This document shows positions 1 through 11,044 of a stretch of DNA of 64,000 bases, in pieces. The translations under genes and the position numbers were made by a program. The notes below the pieces were generated by a model. It saw only the letters and a list, made by a program, of their open reading frames with translations. It was not told where the DNA came from and did no database searches. The stretch spans positions 632,501 to 696,500 of the forward strand of contig NC_062244.1 of NCBI RefSeq assembly GCF_905475465.1, read 5' to 3'. Numbering within the stretch: position 1 is the stretch's first letter; every line of letters starts with the position of its first letter. This DNA is from Pieris napi. Its lineage: Eukaryota > Arthropoda > Insecta > Lepidoptera > Pieridae.

Positions 1-196
1 ATCCCCTATTGAGGTAATACTATATTTGTTCCCTTGATCGTTTTTTTGGAAATAAGGTGACCAGCCCACCACCCACGTTGAAAAATTACGTATATAGGCG
101 GCCTCACTGCTGAAACCTGTTTTTTCCAGGTAACCCAAAAATAAATTATATAAACATAAAAACATCTATACAGTACTTAAGACTACACTATACTAC

Positions 197-380
197 TTAA
201 TTTAAAGGTTTATTGGTACAACGTTCTTTCTTAAGTGTAAATTTAGTCTGCGAGGACTGCATGGCATCAGGCAGATAATTCCACAATGAAGGAGGAATTA
301 AAAATGTCAGATCTATGCGAAGGAAACAGACGATTTTTGGAGCCATGAAAATGGAATCCTTTCGAAAAGTATTGAATATA
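197..380 (-). pseudogene. LINE C-terminal remnant
   Basis: The minus strand reads open over about 60 residues and contains PPSLWNYLPDAM followed by a lysine-rich stretch ending KKERC. That is the layout of the extreme C-terminus of many CR1/jockey-type reverse transcriptases, where a tryptophan-containing WNxLP motif precedes a basic tail. No catalytic domain remains. It lies directly beside the inverted-repeat end of the mariner remnant at 381. It could be chance similarity in a short frame, so confidence is moderate to low. Confidence 0.4.
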
Positions 381-411
381 CGAGGGGAGGTCCAAAAGTT
401 CGTGGAATGAA
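381..411 (-). repeat. mariner terminal inverted repeat (single surviving end)
   Basis: The sequence directly after a TA dinucleotide, cgaggggaggtccaaaagtt, resembles the outer end of lepidopteran mariner elements and lies about 60 bp beyond the transposase stop. Its partner has been deleted together with the 5' half of the gene. Confidence 0.6.
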
Positions 412-1006
412 AGGGTTTTAGTAAAAATGAAACAGTAAATTTATTTTTCCTTTTCAATATAATCACCCTTAAGCTAAATACATTTATTAGATCTATGAAT
501 TAATTTTTCTAAACCATCGTAAAAATATTTTTTATCTTTTCCCTCAAAATGAGCCAAAATTGCCTCCTTTACCTCATTGTCGTCGGAAAATTTCCTTCCC
601 CTTAAGTCTTTTTTTAAATTGGGGAACAAATAAAAATCACTTGGGGCCAGATCTGGACTATAGGGTGGGTGGACTAGTGATTCGAAGCCATGCGTGTGTA
701 GAGCAGCCATTGCAACTTTGCTCTTGTGAACCGGCGCGTTGTCTTGCAAGAGCAACACACCCTTGGTCAATTTTACCCGACGTTTTTCTTTGATGGCATC
801 CTTTAATTTTTCTAGTATTGTTGCGTAGTATTCTCCGGTTATGGTCCTGCCCTTTTCTTTATAATCAATCAGTATTATCCCCTCACAATCCCAAAAAACA
901 GTAGCCATCAACTTTCCAGCCGACTCCGACACTTTGAATTTCTTTGGCGGTGGTGTCCCCTTTTTATGCCATTGCTCGTAGGAGTTGGTAATCGAATACG
1001 AATTCC
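381..1006 (-). pseudogene. mariner transposase, 5'-truncated (DD34D)
   Basis: This is the C-terminal part of a mariner transposase. The annotated frame covers 474-932, but the same frame stays open upstream to about 1006 and includes YEQWHKKGTPPPKKFK, so the ATG is missing rather than hidden. The second and third catalytic aspartates are visible in LLQDNAPVH and SPDLAPSDFYLF. They are separated by 34 residues, the DD34D spacing of true mariners. The helix-turn-helix DNA-binding domain and the first catalytic aspartate are lost, so the copy is dead. At 381 the sequence starting cgaggggaggtcc looks like the mariner terminal inverted repeat and follows a TA. No matching repeat is seen on the other side. 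Confidence 0.85.
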
Positions 1007-1452
1007 TGTGAGCTATATGGCATGTGGACCATTAACTGGAGGGATTAGCGTATATAGGTAAAGTATCTAGAACAAGTAGTGTAAGTGTAATGCATAATTT
1101 AAAAATATTGAGCCTTCAAATTAAAAGTTAATTAAAAAATTTAAATACAGAATGAAAAGTAAAGATAAAAGGTAAAGAAGGGATCTCTAAAGAAAATGTA
1201 ATGAGGTGTTTAGACGTGTTCCCGAGATAATTAGACCGGTCGCAGCCAACCTTGAAATGGAACGCGTCATAGTCTTCGCGCTACGGTGACTATGTAATCT
1301 TTAAATATACATCTTATCAATATATAAAATAGAATATTTATAAATATAATCTTCATTGTCAGTAGTTTAAATAAATAATTGTTTTTGTTATAATAATAAT
1401 AAACCCTTATATTCCGAAACTGATCTGTGATCTTTCATATATTTTCACTACA
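1007..1452. other. no gene seen
   Basis: This is AT-rich sequence between the truncated mariner and an RTE-type remnant. I recognise no coding signal or repeat in it. Confidence 0.6.
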
Positions 1453-1732
1453 GTATACCTCGGAGTTCGGTGTGCCTCTTGGCAAAGGCCTTCTCTAACC
1501 CTTTCCACTGTTCTCGTTCTTTGCGACTCTTCTCCAGTTGTAGCCTTCTTTTGCGTTGTCGGTTTCTTCTTCGTTTCCGTCTCTAGGGTACCATTCCGTC
1601 AATATTTTGCTCCATTTTTCATGGGGGATCCGTAGCATATGACCAATCCATCTTCATTTCATTTGATCTATCTTAGTGAGAATGTCTGTCACACCTGTTC
1701 TAGCTCTTATGACTGTGTTTCTTTGCTTCTTC
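1453..1732 (-). pseudogene. RTE-type LINE C-terminus remnant
   Basis: Translated from the minus strand with frame changes, the segment gives TGVTDILTKIDQMK, RWIGHMLRIPHEKWSK and LTEWYPRDGN, then a basic stretch and RGTPNSEVY. This is the characteristic end of RTE-type non-LTR reverse transcriptases, with the WTGHM-like motif, the WxPRDGKRxRGRP-like motif and a short tail. The frame is interrupted and the reverse transcriptase domain is absent. It is an old, 5'-truncated insertion with no coding capacity. Confidence 0.7.
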
Positions 1733-3039
1733 TTTCATGGCCAAAGAGCCATGGAATTGTTTTGGCAATATATTTATTATAATATATCAGTATTTTTATT
1801 ATATCTTTGATGACTTTTCTTATGTTGATTAAGATGTAGCTTTCAGCTATTGTGATATACTTGTCAGTTAAATGTCACGATCAAACTAATTTTTTCATAA
1901 AACTAAGGTTTTGTTAGTCTATTAGGTAGCCTCAAATATTTCTAATCTAATTATGTCATAATATAATATATCAAATAATTGATCGTTTAAATATTCATGC
2001 CAAGTAGTGTCGAAGCTTTTATCAATAATTTATTTTATAGAACATTTACCTAAAAGAAAAAATTACATATTGTTAGCAAAGAGCCGCGTAATCTAAAGTT
2101 TCGCAAAATTTATGGTAACTATAACAACAAAGGATTTCCGACTGAGATCGCACCGTGCGTCTATCCATCACCCCGTTGTGTGTGTTGTGGAATGTATGTA
2201 TAAACTAATTCGATTTCCTTGCTAAGCGATAGATCTTTGTACATTAACTTAAGTACAGCTATGTATATAACGCTGTAGCATTCTTTATACACATATAAGT
2301 CCGCGATATATTTGCGTCTCCTTCATTGTTGTTTTTTTAACATGTACATGCTCTCCCATTCTGTAATCAGGTCCAAGAATAAGCTAGTCACAAGCACTGT
2401 ATTCGGCTCTAAGTTATGTTTCCTGATGAGGAACTTCCTTACCGTACAAGAAGGTTTACTCACATAGATTGAATAATACTTCCATTGTAGGATTGATAGC
2501 CGCTCGATCTGTACGATAAAGAAGATATGTACTTTTCAATATTGATGATCTCTTAAAAAATTACACAAAAAGTTAAGCTTTTAACAGCAATTAAGCAAAA
2601 CGTTAACAGTACACCAGCTCGTAGTATGTATGTTAAAAATGTATGTTAAAGCTTTCGAGCTTTCTATGAAAATACATCTTGTACACCCATTTTTTGACGT
2701 ATGTACGTAGATTTATATTCAGTAAAAACGTGCAGTAGGACGGAAATATATTGAAAAAATCGCTATTCTGCCATAGTTCAGTCTGTCAATAGCAAAAAGT
2801 TATATTTATGACTAAAAGCATGTCGATGCTGTCAGATTATTTAATTTGTCCGGACGTGAAATATGTTCGCGCCAAAGTTAGCGCCCAACTCTGCCTCGTG
2901 CGGGATTTTTGTTAACACCTCATTGGAAATTTTTAACTGGGTATAACTTGTTGTATAAAATGTGTTACTGGTATTCGGGTTTCTAAAGGTAACAAATATA
3001 CAATTATAAAAACAATTATTATACAAGCTTCTTCCATTT
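1733..3039. other. no gene seen
   Basis: This is AT-rich sequence with no recognisable coding region or known repeat. The only local structure noticed is a short direct duplication of a gtatgttaaa-like word near 2630-2650. Confidence 0.55.
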
Positions 3040-3415
3040 GACCGTACCTCAACGTAGAGCAATTCGAACCGTCGATGATCAGTCACTTTCCAAGCAGCTT
3101 GGTCGATTGGTGTTGCGTAGAGATGTGCAGGGGTCTCTCTGCATCTTCTACCGCATTAACCATAGAGAGTGTTCAGAGGAGTTGTTTCAAATAATACCTG
3201 CAACTGAGTTTCATTATCCGTTACAGAATAAGTAATTCAATCCGTATCACCTTGACGTCTGTTGTTTCACAACGGAGCGTTATTTAAGGCAGTTTTTGCC
3301 ACCACCACTATGTGGGACTAGCTGCCCAGTGAAGTATTTCCAAACCAACTCCACATTTCTTACAAGGCCGGCAACGCTAAACATCAGATGCCCATTTGCC
3401 TCCTGTTTCATAAAA
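3040..3415 (+). pseudogene. LINE C-terminus remnant, family A
   Basis: The plus strand encodes RRAIRTVDDQSLSKQLGRL, then SLCIFYRINHRECSEELF, then a broken tail. It ends in a poly(A)-like run after tttgcctcctgtttcat. The same protein end recurs in this window at 63605 and, on the minus strand, at several sites, so I call it family A. It is the last part of a CR1/jockey-like reverse transcriptase ORF followed by the 3' UTR. Stop codons and frame changes show it is degenerate. All family A copies here are 5'-truncated, as expected from incomplete reverse transcription. Confidence 0.7.
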
Positions 3416-3927
3416 AAAAACTCCTAACATCAATAACGATTGCCATCCCAATTTCAGTGTTGACTAAGCGCTAAGGACACCTAATAATTGTAATACATAT
3501 GTATATATATTATATTTTGGTTCAATAAATACATTTTTAGTTTTGGTGTGAATTGAAAAATTCTTTTTGTGTTCACATTAATCGAGTAAAGCTATATAAA
3601 CGTTACGAACGAAAATTTTTTTGGCAAAGTTTATTAGAAATTCCAAAAATGTAAGTCGTTTCGTTAAAATATGATAAATCAATAAGATACTGTAAAAATA
3701 TTTTCCCAGAAGCAATGTAGTGTCGCTGGAGACTGTTTACCGAAGCTCGATCCCGAACAAAGATAACCTATTTCGGTTATAGGAAATGAGATTGTATTAT
3801 TTTTTATCATACACTCCATCTCCCGAAGGAACTTTGGTTTTGATAAGGATGTGTTTTATATTGCAAGACTTGAAGTTTTCTTAGGATAGCTTTTTTTAGC
3901 GTATCAATATAACATTTACATCGCGTA
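3416..3927. other. no gene seen
   Basis: This is AT-rich sequence between two LINE remnants of opposite orientation. Nothing in it is recognised. Confidence 0.55.
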
Positions 3928-4285
3928 TTTTTTATATATAATATGGGGGCAAACGCCCCTTAGGCTACGGGACGTCCATAAAGGGCAGTCATATACATCC
4001 CATAGACACCCAATTTTAGAGGGTGCCTTGCCGGCCTTTTAGGGTGGAGTACACTCTAACTTTGAATAGTTGGATCTATCCGGGAAGACCCCACCGGGAG
4101 TCGATTCCACAGTTCACAAGTTCGCAAAAGAAAGTATCTTGTGAAACAGACTGATGTTGATGTAATTTAACATTGTACTGCTCGCACGGTGTAGAAACAA
4201 GGTAGGAGGGATCAACCCAAACCATTCTTCAGAACACTCACCATAGTACACTTTGTCGAAAACGCAAAGAGACGCAATATCTCCC
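3928..4285 (-). pseudogene. LINE C-terminus remnant, family A relative
   Basis: Read on the minus strand this gives VYYGECSEEWFGLIPPTLF, then LWNRLPGGVFPD-like and LKGRQGT-like motifs in shifted frames. The order matches family A (GECSEELF, LPTEVFP, LKGRQR), but the sequence is clearly more divergent, so it is probably a sister subfamily. The frame is broken several times. Confidence 0.55.
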
Positions 4286-5715
4286 CTGCTTGTTTATTTA
4301 CAGTCAATTAACTAAAATATTATATATATTTTGTTACAGTTAAAAATGGTATGTTTAATTTATAGCACAACGAAACGAGTAACAAACAAACATCTGGAGA
4401 AATTATTAATTTTTATGACAAGTAATTTAACTGAACGACGAAAGGAAGATCACACAGTTATCTGTAGGATTCGTACACGTAAAACCAATTAGTTTAAGAA
4501 TGTGTTCATTTAGGAGATATGCAAAATAGCGAACGATAAGGGCCAAATATAAATTAGCTGAGGGTGAGAATATAAACGAAAGACGAAACAATTGTGCTCT
4601 CCGTTCAATTATGATTAGTCAGAATTGGACTAGAGATGCCGTGGACCAATCACAATCAAATACAATGTTTTTAATATGTTATGTTAATACGGTGACAATG
4701 ATATACTTGTGTAAACAATTTCAGATAAATTAAGGACATCATTTATTTGCATTTAGATTTTTTTATTAATTTATATAAAACTTCTCTTAAGTACTTACTA
4801 AAAATCGTGGTTAGTGTAAGACTACTTCTCGCGTTAAAGAAGTTTTATTTAATGGTTGTCATCATATAATATATAGTGAGACTCCTAAGAAAGGTTAAAG
4901 TTTAGAAAGAATTAAAAAGATGAGAGGTATAAAAATGGAACAATAGCGTAGTGTTTTGGAAAGGAAACGAGCCAGACATCTTCGAAGAACGACGAAATTA
5001 AGTGGATAGTAGGAAAATTACGGATAAGGAAAGCGTGGAAACAAATGAAGAAGGTGTTTGCCAAAATTTTACTTATTACTTATATAGGATACTTATATAT
5101 ATACTATACTAAGTCTATATCCTATTTTGTGTCTGAATAAAGGCTTTAAATTTAAAATAAACTAATTTAAAATCTTGTCAAAATACAGGAAACCAATCCA
5201 ATGATGGAAACTAGTTTAGCCATACCATATTTACTCTTTAAATCTTCCAGGAACTTCGGCAAACTACTTCCTTAAATGACTTGACCTTTGCGTGACCTCT
5301 AAACTTAAGCAGTTTGGAATTAATGTAACTAAAATGTAATCAGCTCGGGGTACACATTCTTGGCCTAATTGCAAATTAGCAATCTGTTGGGTCCCATCTC
5401 GAACCTCATTTTAAGGCAGTGTAATCTGAATTTTCTTTACGGGCTTGTGTTGGGTATGACTTGTAACATTGAGGCCCTAAACACACATTGTAACAAGTGT
5501 ATAGGAGATATATACAAAGAAATCAGAGACTTGTTCAGTTAATATTGTGGAAAATATAAACACTTTTATAGCAATCAATGCTTGAATTTTTCTTTCATTC
5601 GAGTTTCATTTATTTTTAAGTGTCTTTTAAAATGTGTGCAATAAAACAGAATTGTACAAAGACTGATGAGGAAAAAGAAATGAAAGGCACAAAAACGTTC
5701 TGTTAATTTAAGTTT
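4286..5715. other. no gene seen
   Basis: This AT-rich sequence shows no coding signal or repeat that I recognise. It ends at the microsatellite tail of the LINE on the minus strand. Confidence 0.55.
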
Positions 5716-5747
5716 TACTCTCAAACTCAAACTCAAACTCAAACTTT
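5716..5747 (-). repeat. microsatellite 3' tail of the LINE
   Basis: Four copies of a caaact unit in the plus strand (tttgag on the element strand) lie about 215 bp beyond the ORF2 stop. They mark the 3' end used for target-primed reverse transcription. Confidence 0.75.
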
Positions 5748-5962
5748 ATTGCATTCCTTATGTACATAATTAATCAAAATAATGAATAAGGACCTTGGCT
5801 AGGCACAGCAATGTTTTAAAAGGGCATGCTTTATTATATTTCATTATATTCTTATACATTCCTATTCTTATAAGATACATTATTTATTTGGTATATTTAC
5901 TTTGGTTTTACGTTGCGAAAAGGTACTTAACATTATTTATAAACTTAACTTTTATAAAGAAA

Positions 5963-8884
5963 TTAAAATCTATCAGTCAGATACTCTGTAACAGTGTAAT
6001 AACATTTCTTATATAATAATTCCTTTAGAAATTTGGTAAACCTCAGGTTATTTGTTTCATTCTTCAAATTTTCTGGTAATTTGTTATATATTTTTATGGA
6101 GGAGGTCAATGGTCCTGATTGATGTAACTTTAGTCTGGATGTAGGTGGAATCAGTTGGTTTTTACGAGAAGGTCTTAATGAGTAAAGGGTTTTTGTATCT
6201 TCCCTTTTTTTATACATATTAGGATATTTGCGAATAAATTTACATGTTTCAAGTATATATATGCCAGGTAGAGTAAGAATATTGTTCCGAATGAAGTGGG
6301 GCTTGCATGAGTCAGTATTTCCTATATTAACTAAAATTCTCAGAAGTTTTTTTTGGCTTGTAAATACGGCAGTGGCATCTACACTGCTACCCCATAAGAT
6401 AACACCATAGCTTAACCAGGAGTAAGCATATGAGTAGTAGGTGACTAGAGCTGTTTTCATATCTGTGGATTTTTTAATTTCGCGAAGTGCGTATGCGAAT
6501 CGAGACAGTTTTAATTTAACCTTATTTACATGAGACTTCCAGTCTATATGGGAGTCTATGTCTAAACCTAATAGTGTGAACTTTTGAACCTTTTCTATGT
6601 TATAACCATTATATGTTAATTTTATGTCAATTTGAGTTTTTTGATAGGGATGGAATGTCATAAGTTTAGTTTTTTCGTAGTTTATTTCCAGATTATGTAG
6701 TCTTAGCCAGCTATCCGCTTTATCTATAGTCATTTGTAGTTTTGTGTTAATTTCTAATTTATTTTCGCCTGATATCAATATCGAAATGTCATCAGCAAAC
6801 AAAATACATGGCTCATGCATCACTTTAGGAAGGTCATTTATGTAGATCAAAAATAGAAGGCATCCTATCACGCTTCCTTGAGGAATTGAAGCTTTCAGCC
6901 TTCTATTTTCAGATCTAATGTGTTGAATTTCGCAAGATTTGTGATCGAAATGTTCTATTTCAACTTGCTGTTGTCTATTGAATAAATATGATTTGAACCA
7001 CTCATGAGTGTCACCGCGAATTCCAATATTGTATAGTTTATCTAATAGTATGTCAAATTGAACTTTGTCATATGCTTTCGTCATGTCGAGTAATAATCCT
7101 ATTGCGTATTGTTTGTCATTAATAATGTCAAGTGCTCCTTGAATATATTTAAAGACGGACAATGTGGTTGATCTATGTCTTCGAAAGCCGTTTTGGGACT
7201 CATCGAATAGTTTAAATTTTTCACAAAACTGATAGATGCGATCGCACATAACTTTTTCAAATATCTTCGAAGCTGTTGGTAAAAGGGCAATTGGGCGGTA
7301 ATTATTGGGATTTGTTTTTAAATTCTTTTTATGAATGGGCTTAACTATAGAAATTTTCAATAAGTCTGGGAAAATGCTTTCACTAAATGATTGATCTATT
7401 AACATACATAGAGGCATGGTCAGCAGTTCTGCACATTCTCTGAAGAGAGTTGGGGGAAGTTCGTCAATTCCATGACTATGTTTGTTTTTGAGGTTTTTTA
7501 ATATATTAAATATTTCTAGGGGTTGCACAGGTCTGAGAAAAAAAGTATGCTCTGCTTGATATGAAGAATGGCGAGCGTGCGATAGTGACGGTGAAGAAGT
7601 TACAGTCTCTCCGATAGTTGCGAAAAAGTTATTGAAGGCGTTAGCTACTTGTTTTGGTTCTGTATATTTTACGTTGTTAATCTGTAGTTCTACGTTATGT
7701 TTTTCCTTAAATGGTTTTTTATTCGTCCGCTCATTTATTACATTCCACATTGTTTTTATGACATTATTAGACTTTTTCATTTTTTTTATGTAATTAAGTT
7801 TTTTGGAATTATTTACAATAGTTTTAAGTAGCTTTTCATACTTTTTATAGTATTCTGATAGTATTTTGTTATTATTTTTTAATATAAATGTTTTTAATAA
7901 TCTTTTATTTTTAGATGACCTTTTTATACCTTTAGTTAGCCAGTATTTTTTTGGTGTAGTTTTGAGGTTTATTTTTGTTTTGGGTATACATTTATTTAAA
8001 GTATTTGTCATCATGTTATGAAATGCATTATAGTTTTCATTTATATTATTATTTTCTTTAATTACATCACACCAATTTATTTCAGCAAGTTGTGACTTAA
8101 AAAGGTTTATATTTTTATCATTATATAATCTTTTAGTTATAAACCATTTATTATTCTTTGAGAGCTTTGGTATTTTAATATTTAAGACTGTAGATAGATG
8201 ATTTGTAAATCCGAAGTCCTTTACTGATATGTGTAAGTTTTTGTCAATGAAATTTGTAAATATTAGATCTAGACATGTTGATGAAGTTTGTGTAAAGTGT
8301 GTTGCTTCCTTAATGTGTTGGGTTAATCTGTTTTCTAGCATAAGTTCTAAAAATTGTGTAGTTTTTGGTGTATTTTCGAGCATGTTTATATTAAAGTCTC
8401 CTCCTATTACTACTTTGGACTTAGAATAATGTTTATTAATATATTTTAAGATTAAATTTATAATATCATAAAATATGTTCTCACTCCTTCCATTCCAGTA
8501 TACAGTTACCAGTAAAATGTCTTCTTTAATCAGGTAAGTGGCGCATGCTTCAAGGACATATTCCGTTGATAGGTTACTTATATCTCGTATTTCAGTACAT
8601 TCGATGTGCTCTTGCAGAAGTATACAGACGCCGCCTCCAATCCTTTTCTCGCGACAGAAGGATGCTGCAGTTTTGTACCCTGTAAATTTTATTAAATCTA
8701 ATTTGGCTTGAGAAAGCCAAGATTCTGAAATACATATTGCTTGAAATGTTGGGTCTTGATCGATGAAGGCTTCTAATGTACTTTGTTTATTGTAAAGACT
8801 CTGGAAATTTTGGTAGAGGATTTTTAGAACTATATCTGGTTTTGCGAAAGGAATTGTTGTTAGAGTGTTGTTGGTAGGCGTCAT
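5963..8884 (-). CDS. LINE ORF2: endonuclease and reverse transcriptase
   Basis: This 973-residue frame encodes the retrotransposition enzyme that nicks chromosomal DNA and copies the element RNA at the nick. Residues about 20-240 form an AP-type endonuclease: YQNFQSL with Asn26, ISESW with Glu54, and GGDFN with Asp163 and Asn165. The usual SDH motif reads TNH at 227-229, so the catalytic aspartate is replaced by asparagine. Residues about 500-760 form the reverse transcriptase, with KPIHKK, NYRPIALL, NGFRRHRST, LLDMTKAYD (Asp600), IPQGSVIGCLLF and FADD (696-699). The C-terminus has the LPENLK motif usual at this position. There is no RNase H. It starts at an ATG overlapping ORF1 by 98 bases in a different frame, so translation probably depends on reinitiation or a frameshift. 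The frame is fully open, which suggests a young copy. Confidence 0.9.
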   Translation of the reverse strand: MTPTNNTLTTIPFAKPDIVLKILYQNFQSLYNKQSTLEAFIDQDPTFQAICISESWLSQAKLDLIKFTGYKTAASFCREKRIGGGVCILLQEHIECTEIRDISNLSTEYVLEACATYLIKEDILLVTVYWNGRSENIFYDIINLILKYINKHYSKSKVVIGGDFNINMLENTPKTTQFLELMLENRLTQHIKEATHFTQTSSTCLDLIFTNFIDKNLHISVKDFGFTNHLSTVLNIKIPKLSKNNKWFITKRLYNDKNINLFKSQLAEINWCDVIKENNNINENYNAFHNMMTNTLNKCIPKTKINLKTTPKKYWLTKGIKRSSKNKRLLKTFILKNNNKILSEYYKKYEKLLKTIVNNSKKLNYIKKMKKSNNVIKTMWNVINERTNKKPFKEKHNVELQINNVKYTEPKQVANAFNNFFATIGETVTSSPSLSHARHSSYQAEHTFFLRPVQPLEIFNILKNLKNKHSHGIDELPPTLFRECAELLTMPLCMLIDQSFSESIFPDLLKISIVKPIHKKNLKTNPNNYRPIALLPTASKIFEKVMCDRIYQFCEKFKLFDESQNGFRRHRSTTLSVFKYIQGALDIINDKQYAIGLLLDMTKAYDKVQFDILLDKLYNIGIRGDTHEWFKSYLFNRQQQVEIEHFDHKSCEIQHIRSENRRLKASIPQGSVIGCLLFLIYINDLPKVMHEPCILFADDISILISGENKLEINTKLQMTIDKADSWLRLHNLEINYEKTKLMTFHPYQKTQIDIKLTYNGYNIEKVQKFTLLGLDIDSHIDWKSHVNKVKLKLSRFAYALREIKKSTDMKTALVTYYSYAYSWLSYGVILWGSSVDATAVFTSQKKLLRILVNIGNTDSCKPHFIRNNILTLPGIYILETCKFIRKYPNMYKKREDTKTLYSLRPSRKNQLIPPTSRLKLHQSGPLTSSIKIYNKLPENLKNETNNLRFTKFLKELLYKKCYYTVTEYLTDRF

Positions 8885-10118
8885 AATTAGGCAAGGCTGA
8901 TTGACCAGGTTGGTCAGTACTGTATCTTTCAGTCTCGTTGTAGTGAGTCATCTGTTCTTCGGATGAATTGTTAGCGTTGTCGAGTTTTATTTTTATTAAT
9001 TTTCTCTCAATATAAAGTTGGTTATTTTTAATAATAGCATGTTGTCCATTTTTTCGTGCCTTAATCATTTGTTCCCTCATAATTTTCCTTTCTCGTCTTG
9101 CGTTCTTATCCAAAAATTCAATGACAGATAATCCAGTTCCCTTGAAGTAATTAGTGTTTTCTAGTATAAATTTTACCGTTCGTTTGCTTATGAGTTCAAT
9201 AATTAGGGGACGATTGTAATCATAAGTATATTTTCCTACCCTACGTGTTTCCTCAATGTATCCTGTTAAATCAATATTAAGAATATCTCGAAAAATATCT
9301 ATTACTCTATTATGTGTATCGTCTTCGTGCTCTTTGTAGTATTCATGCAAGCCATATAGAACTATCGTCCTATTGTTATTTTTTTCCGGGTTATCTGTAG
9401 TTGATGTTGCCATACTAGAGAGACTACCGAGACTGGTTGTCAATTTTTTTAATTCGTTTTTTATGTTTTCATTTTCTTTTGTCAGCTTTTCTATGGTATT
9501 GCGAATTTCCCCAATTTCAAGTTTTCTTAGTGAATTTTCTTTTTTTAAGTAAATAGTACCGCTTCTAATTTCTTCTCTGAATTTGTCTATTGCTTGGTTT
9601 ATTTCTCCCTGAATTGTGGCTCGCAATTCAGTTATTATTGACTTATTATTATTCTTTAATTGTGTGTCTAACATTTCTTTTAGGTTTTCCAATATTAATT
9701 TAGTCTGTTCGTTTTGGCTTTGAATGGCTTCAGTGAGATGCGAGTTTAGCGTGTCTCCTAGTATGCTTAAATCTTCAGAATTAATTGAATCGTTGTTAGG
9801 AATTTTAGGTTTACGTATTGTTATATTTGAGCTCTGAGACGGTGTATTTTCCGATTGTATTCCCTCACAGGCTCTAGCACTTGTTGGGGTATTCATATTT
9901 GTTGGTTTTGGCGTCTTAAAGTAGCATTCTGGACATTTCCAGTTTTCTTTACATTCTTTATCCATTTCCTCATTAAAACGCTGTATTGATACGCGAGCAC
10001 AATTTAAATCGTAATAGTTTCGACAAGAAGAACATTTTAAGAATTCTCTTTTTGGTAGTATTTCGTTACATCCGCCACATTTTGTTTGTTGCTTATTATT
10101 TTGCTTTATCTGATTCAT
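8787..10118 (-). CDS. LINE ORF1: PHD-finger, coiled-coil RNA-binding protein
   Basis: This is a 443-residue protein starting at the ATG at 10118 (MNQIKQNNK). The frame runs further upstream to 10163 but has no earlier ATG. Near the N-terminus, cysteines and a histidine-free Cys pattern (CGGC, then CSSC, then NCARV, then WKCPEC) form a PHD-like zinc finger of about 50 residues. A predicted coiled coil follows (SLRKLEIGEIRNTIEKL and onwards) that would allow multimerisation. A later conserved region contains RTIVLYGLHEYY and a basic segment, like the RRM-like part of LINE ORF1 proteins. The expected role is to bind element RNA and form the ribonucleoprotein particle. It lies immediately upstream of ORF2 and overlaps it. 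Assignment to an ORF1 family is by layout only. Confidence 0.8.
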   Translation of the reverse strand: MNQIKQNNKQQTKCGGCNEILPKREFLKCSSCRNYYDLNCARVSIQRFNEEMDKECKENWKCPECYFKTPKPTNMNTPTSARACEGIQSENTPSQSSNITIRKPKIPNNDSINSEDLSILGDTLNSHLTEAIQSQNEQTKLILENLKEMLDTQLKNNNKSIITELRATIQGEINQAIDKFREEIRSGTIYLKKENSLRKLEIGEIRNTIEKLTKENENIKNELKKLTTSLGSLSSMATSTTDNPEKNNNRTIVLYGLHEYYKEHEDDTHNRVIDIFRDILNIDLTGYIEETRRVGKYTYDYNRPLIIELISKRTVKFILENTNYFKGTGLSVIEFLDKNARRERKIMREQMIKARKNGQHAIIKNNQLYIERKLIKIKLDNANNSSEEQMTHYNETERYSTDQPGQSALPNYDAYQQHSNNNSFRKTRYSSKNPLPKFPESLQ

Positions 10119-10163
10119 TTTAATTTTGTGGTCAGAGTCCCCTAACGGCGAATAGCGGCGCAA

Positions 10164-11044
10164 TTACAGGTAATCAATCAATAGGGTGATTTGGCTGTAT
10201 TGTTTCAACCCTTTTTTACAGATGGCGTTATCAACAATTTTCTATTTATTTTTTCAGATGATTCGTAGGTTATGAATATTTTGTAGGTTTCTTTATGTTA
10301 TATTCGAGCACCAGTAATTTATTTTTGGCTTTGACTAACCTGTACAGTGCTCGGCTAGTGGTCCTGCTGTTGGTTTTTTATGCAGAAATTGACCTGTTGT
10401 TGTCAACGGTCAGGTTTGGTTATCTTGTTATATCTTGCTTTATTTTCCAGTTGCACTTTTAACTCCACTCATATATTGTATTTGATGTTAGACTTACATA
10501 GGTATGTATTTATTTCCGTATTTTGAACAGTTTACACCTAATAAATTAACAATTTATTAGGACGTTTAGTTTATACGACTACCCACAACGAAGCACGTCA
10601 ACGTATAATTCTTTCCTATAGTAAAAGGACAAGTAAAAAATAACAAACACTTGGACACAAAAGTATGACTAAAATTATTTTGGGCCCCGATACTTTGCCC
10701 CCGACAAGAAACTATCTTTAAAATTACGGTCCTGCCTGTAATTTAACCCTTCCAGGGCTAGATTGAGTGAGCTAATACAAATTACAAGACACGCCTGATT
10801 TATTAACGATATCAATCAATTAGGAAGTAGGCGGAAAGCGTTCCGATTCCCAAACCGGAAATAAATCAGACTTATGTCCTATTGAGTTAAATATTTCATT
10901 TGTTTACGCGCCAGACTGTTCCTGAACATCTTTTACATTGGTGAAATGAATGAATTTTTAGTGTGGTGCAGACGATGTATGATTTATGATAGGAAATACA
11001 CGAACAAATTCAAAACATGATATACACATTTATTTGTATTTGTC
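10164..11044. other. no gene seen; may include LINE 5' UTR
   Basis: The first few hundred bases could be the 5' UTR and internal promoter of the LINE, but I see no boundary or target duplication that would fix this. The rest is AT-rich and unrecognised. Confidence 0.45.

Larger units (their letters stand above)
5716..10163 (-). mobile_element. near-complete two-ORF non-LTR retrotransposon
   Basis: This element carries two overlapping open frames (ORF1 8787-10118, ORF2 5963-8884) and a short 3' UTR ending in a tandem tttgag-type microsatellite at 5716-5747. Such a tail in place of poly(A) is typical of CR1, L2 and RTE relatives. The ORF2 layout (AP-type endonuclease, reverse transcriptase, no RNase H) and a PHD-type finger in ORF1 suggest the CR1/Daphne side of the jockey superfamily. 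That clade call is inference. The right boundary given here is nominal: the 5' UTR may continue past 10163, and I could not find a matching target-site duplication. Confidence 0.85.
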
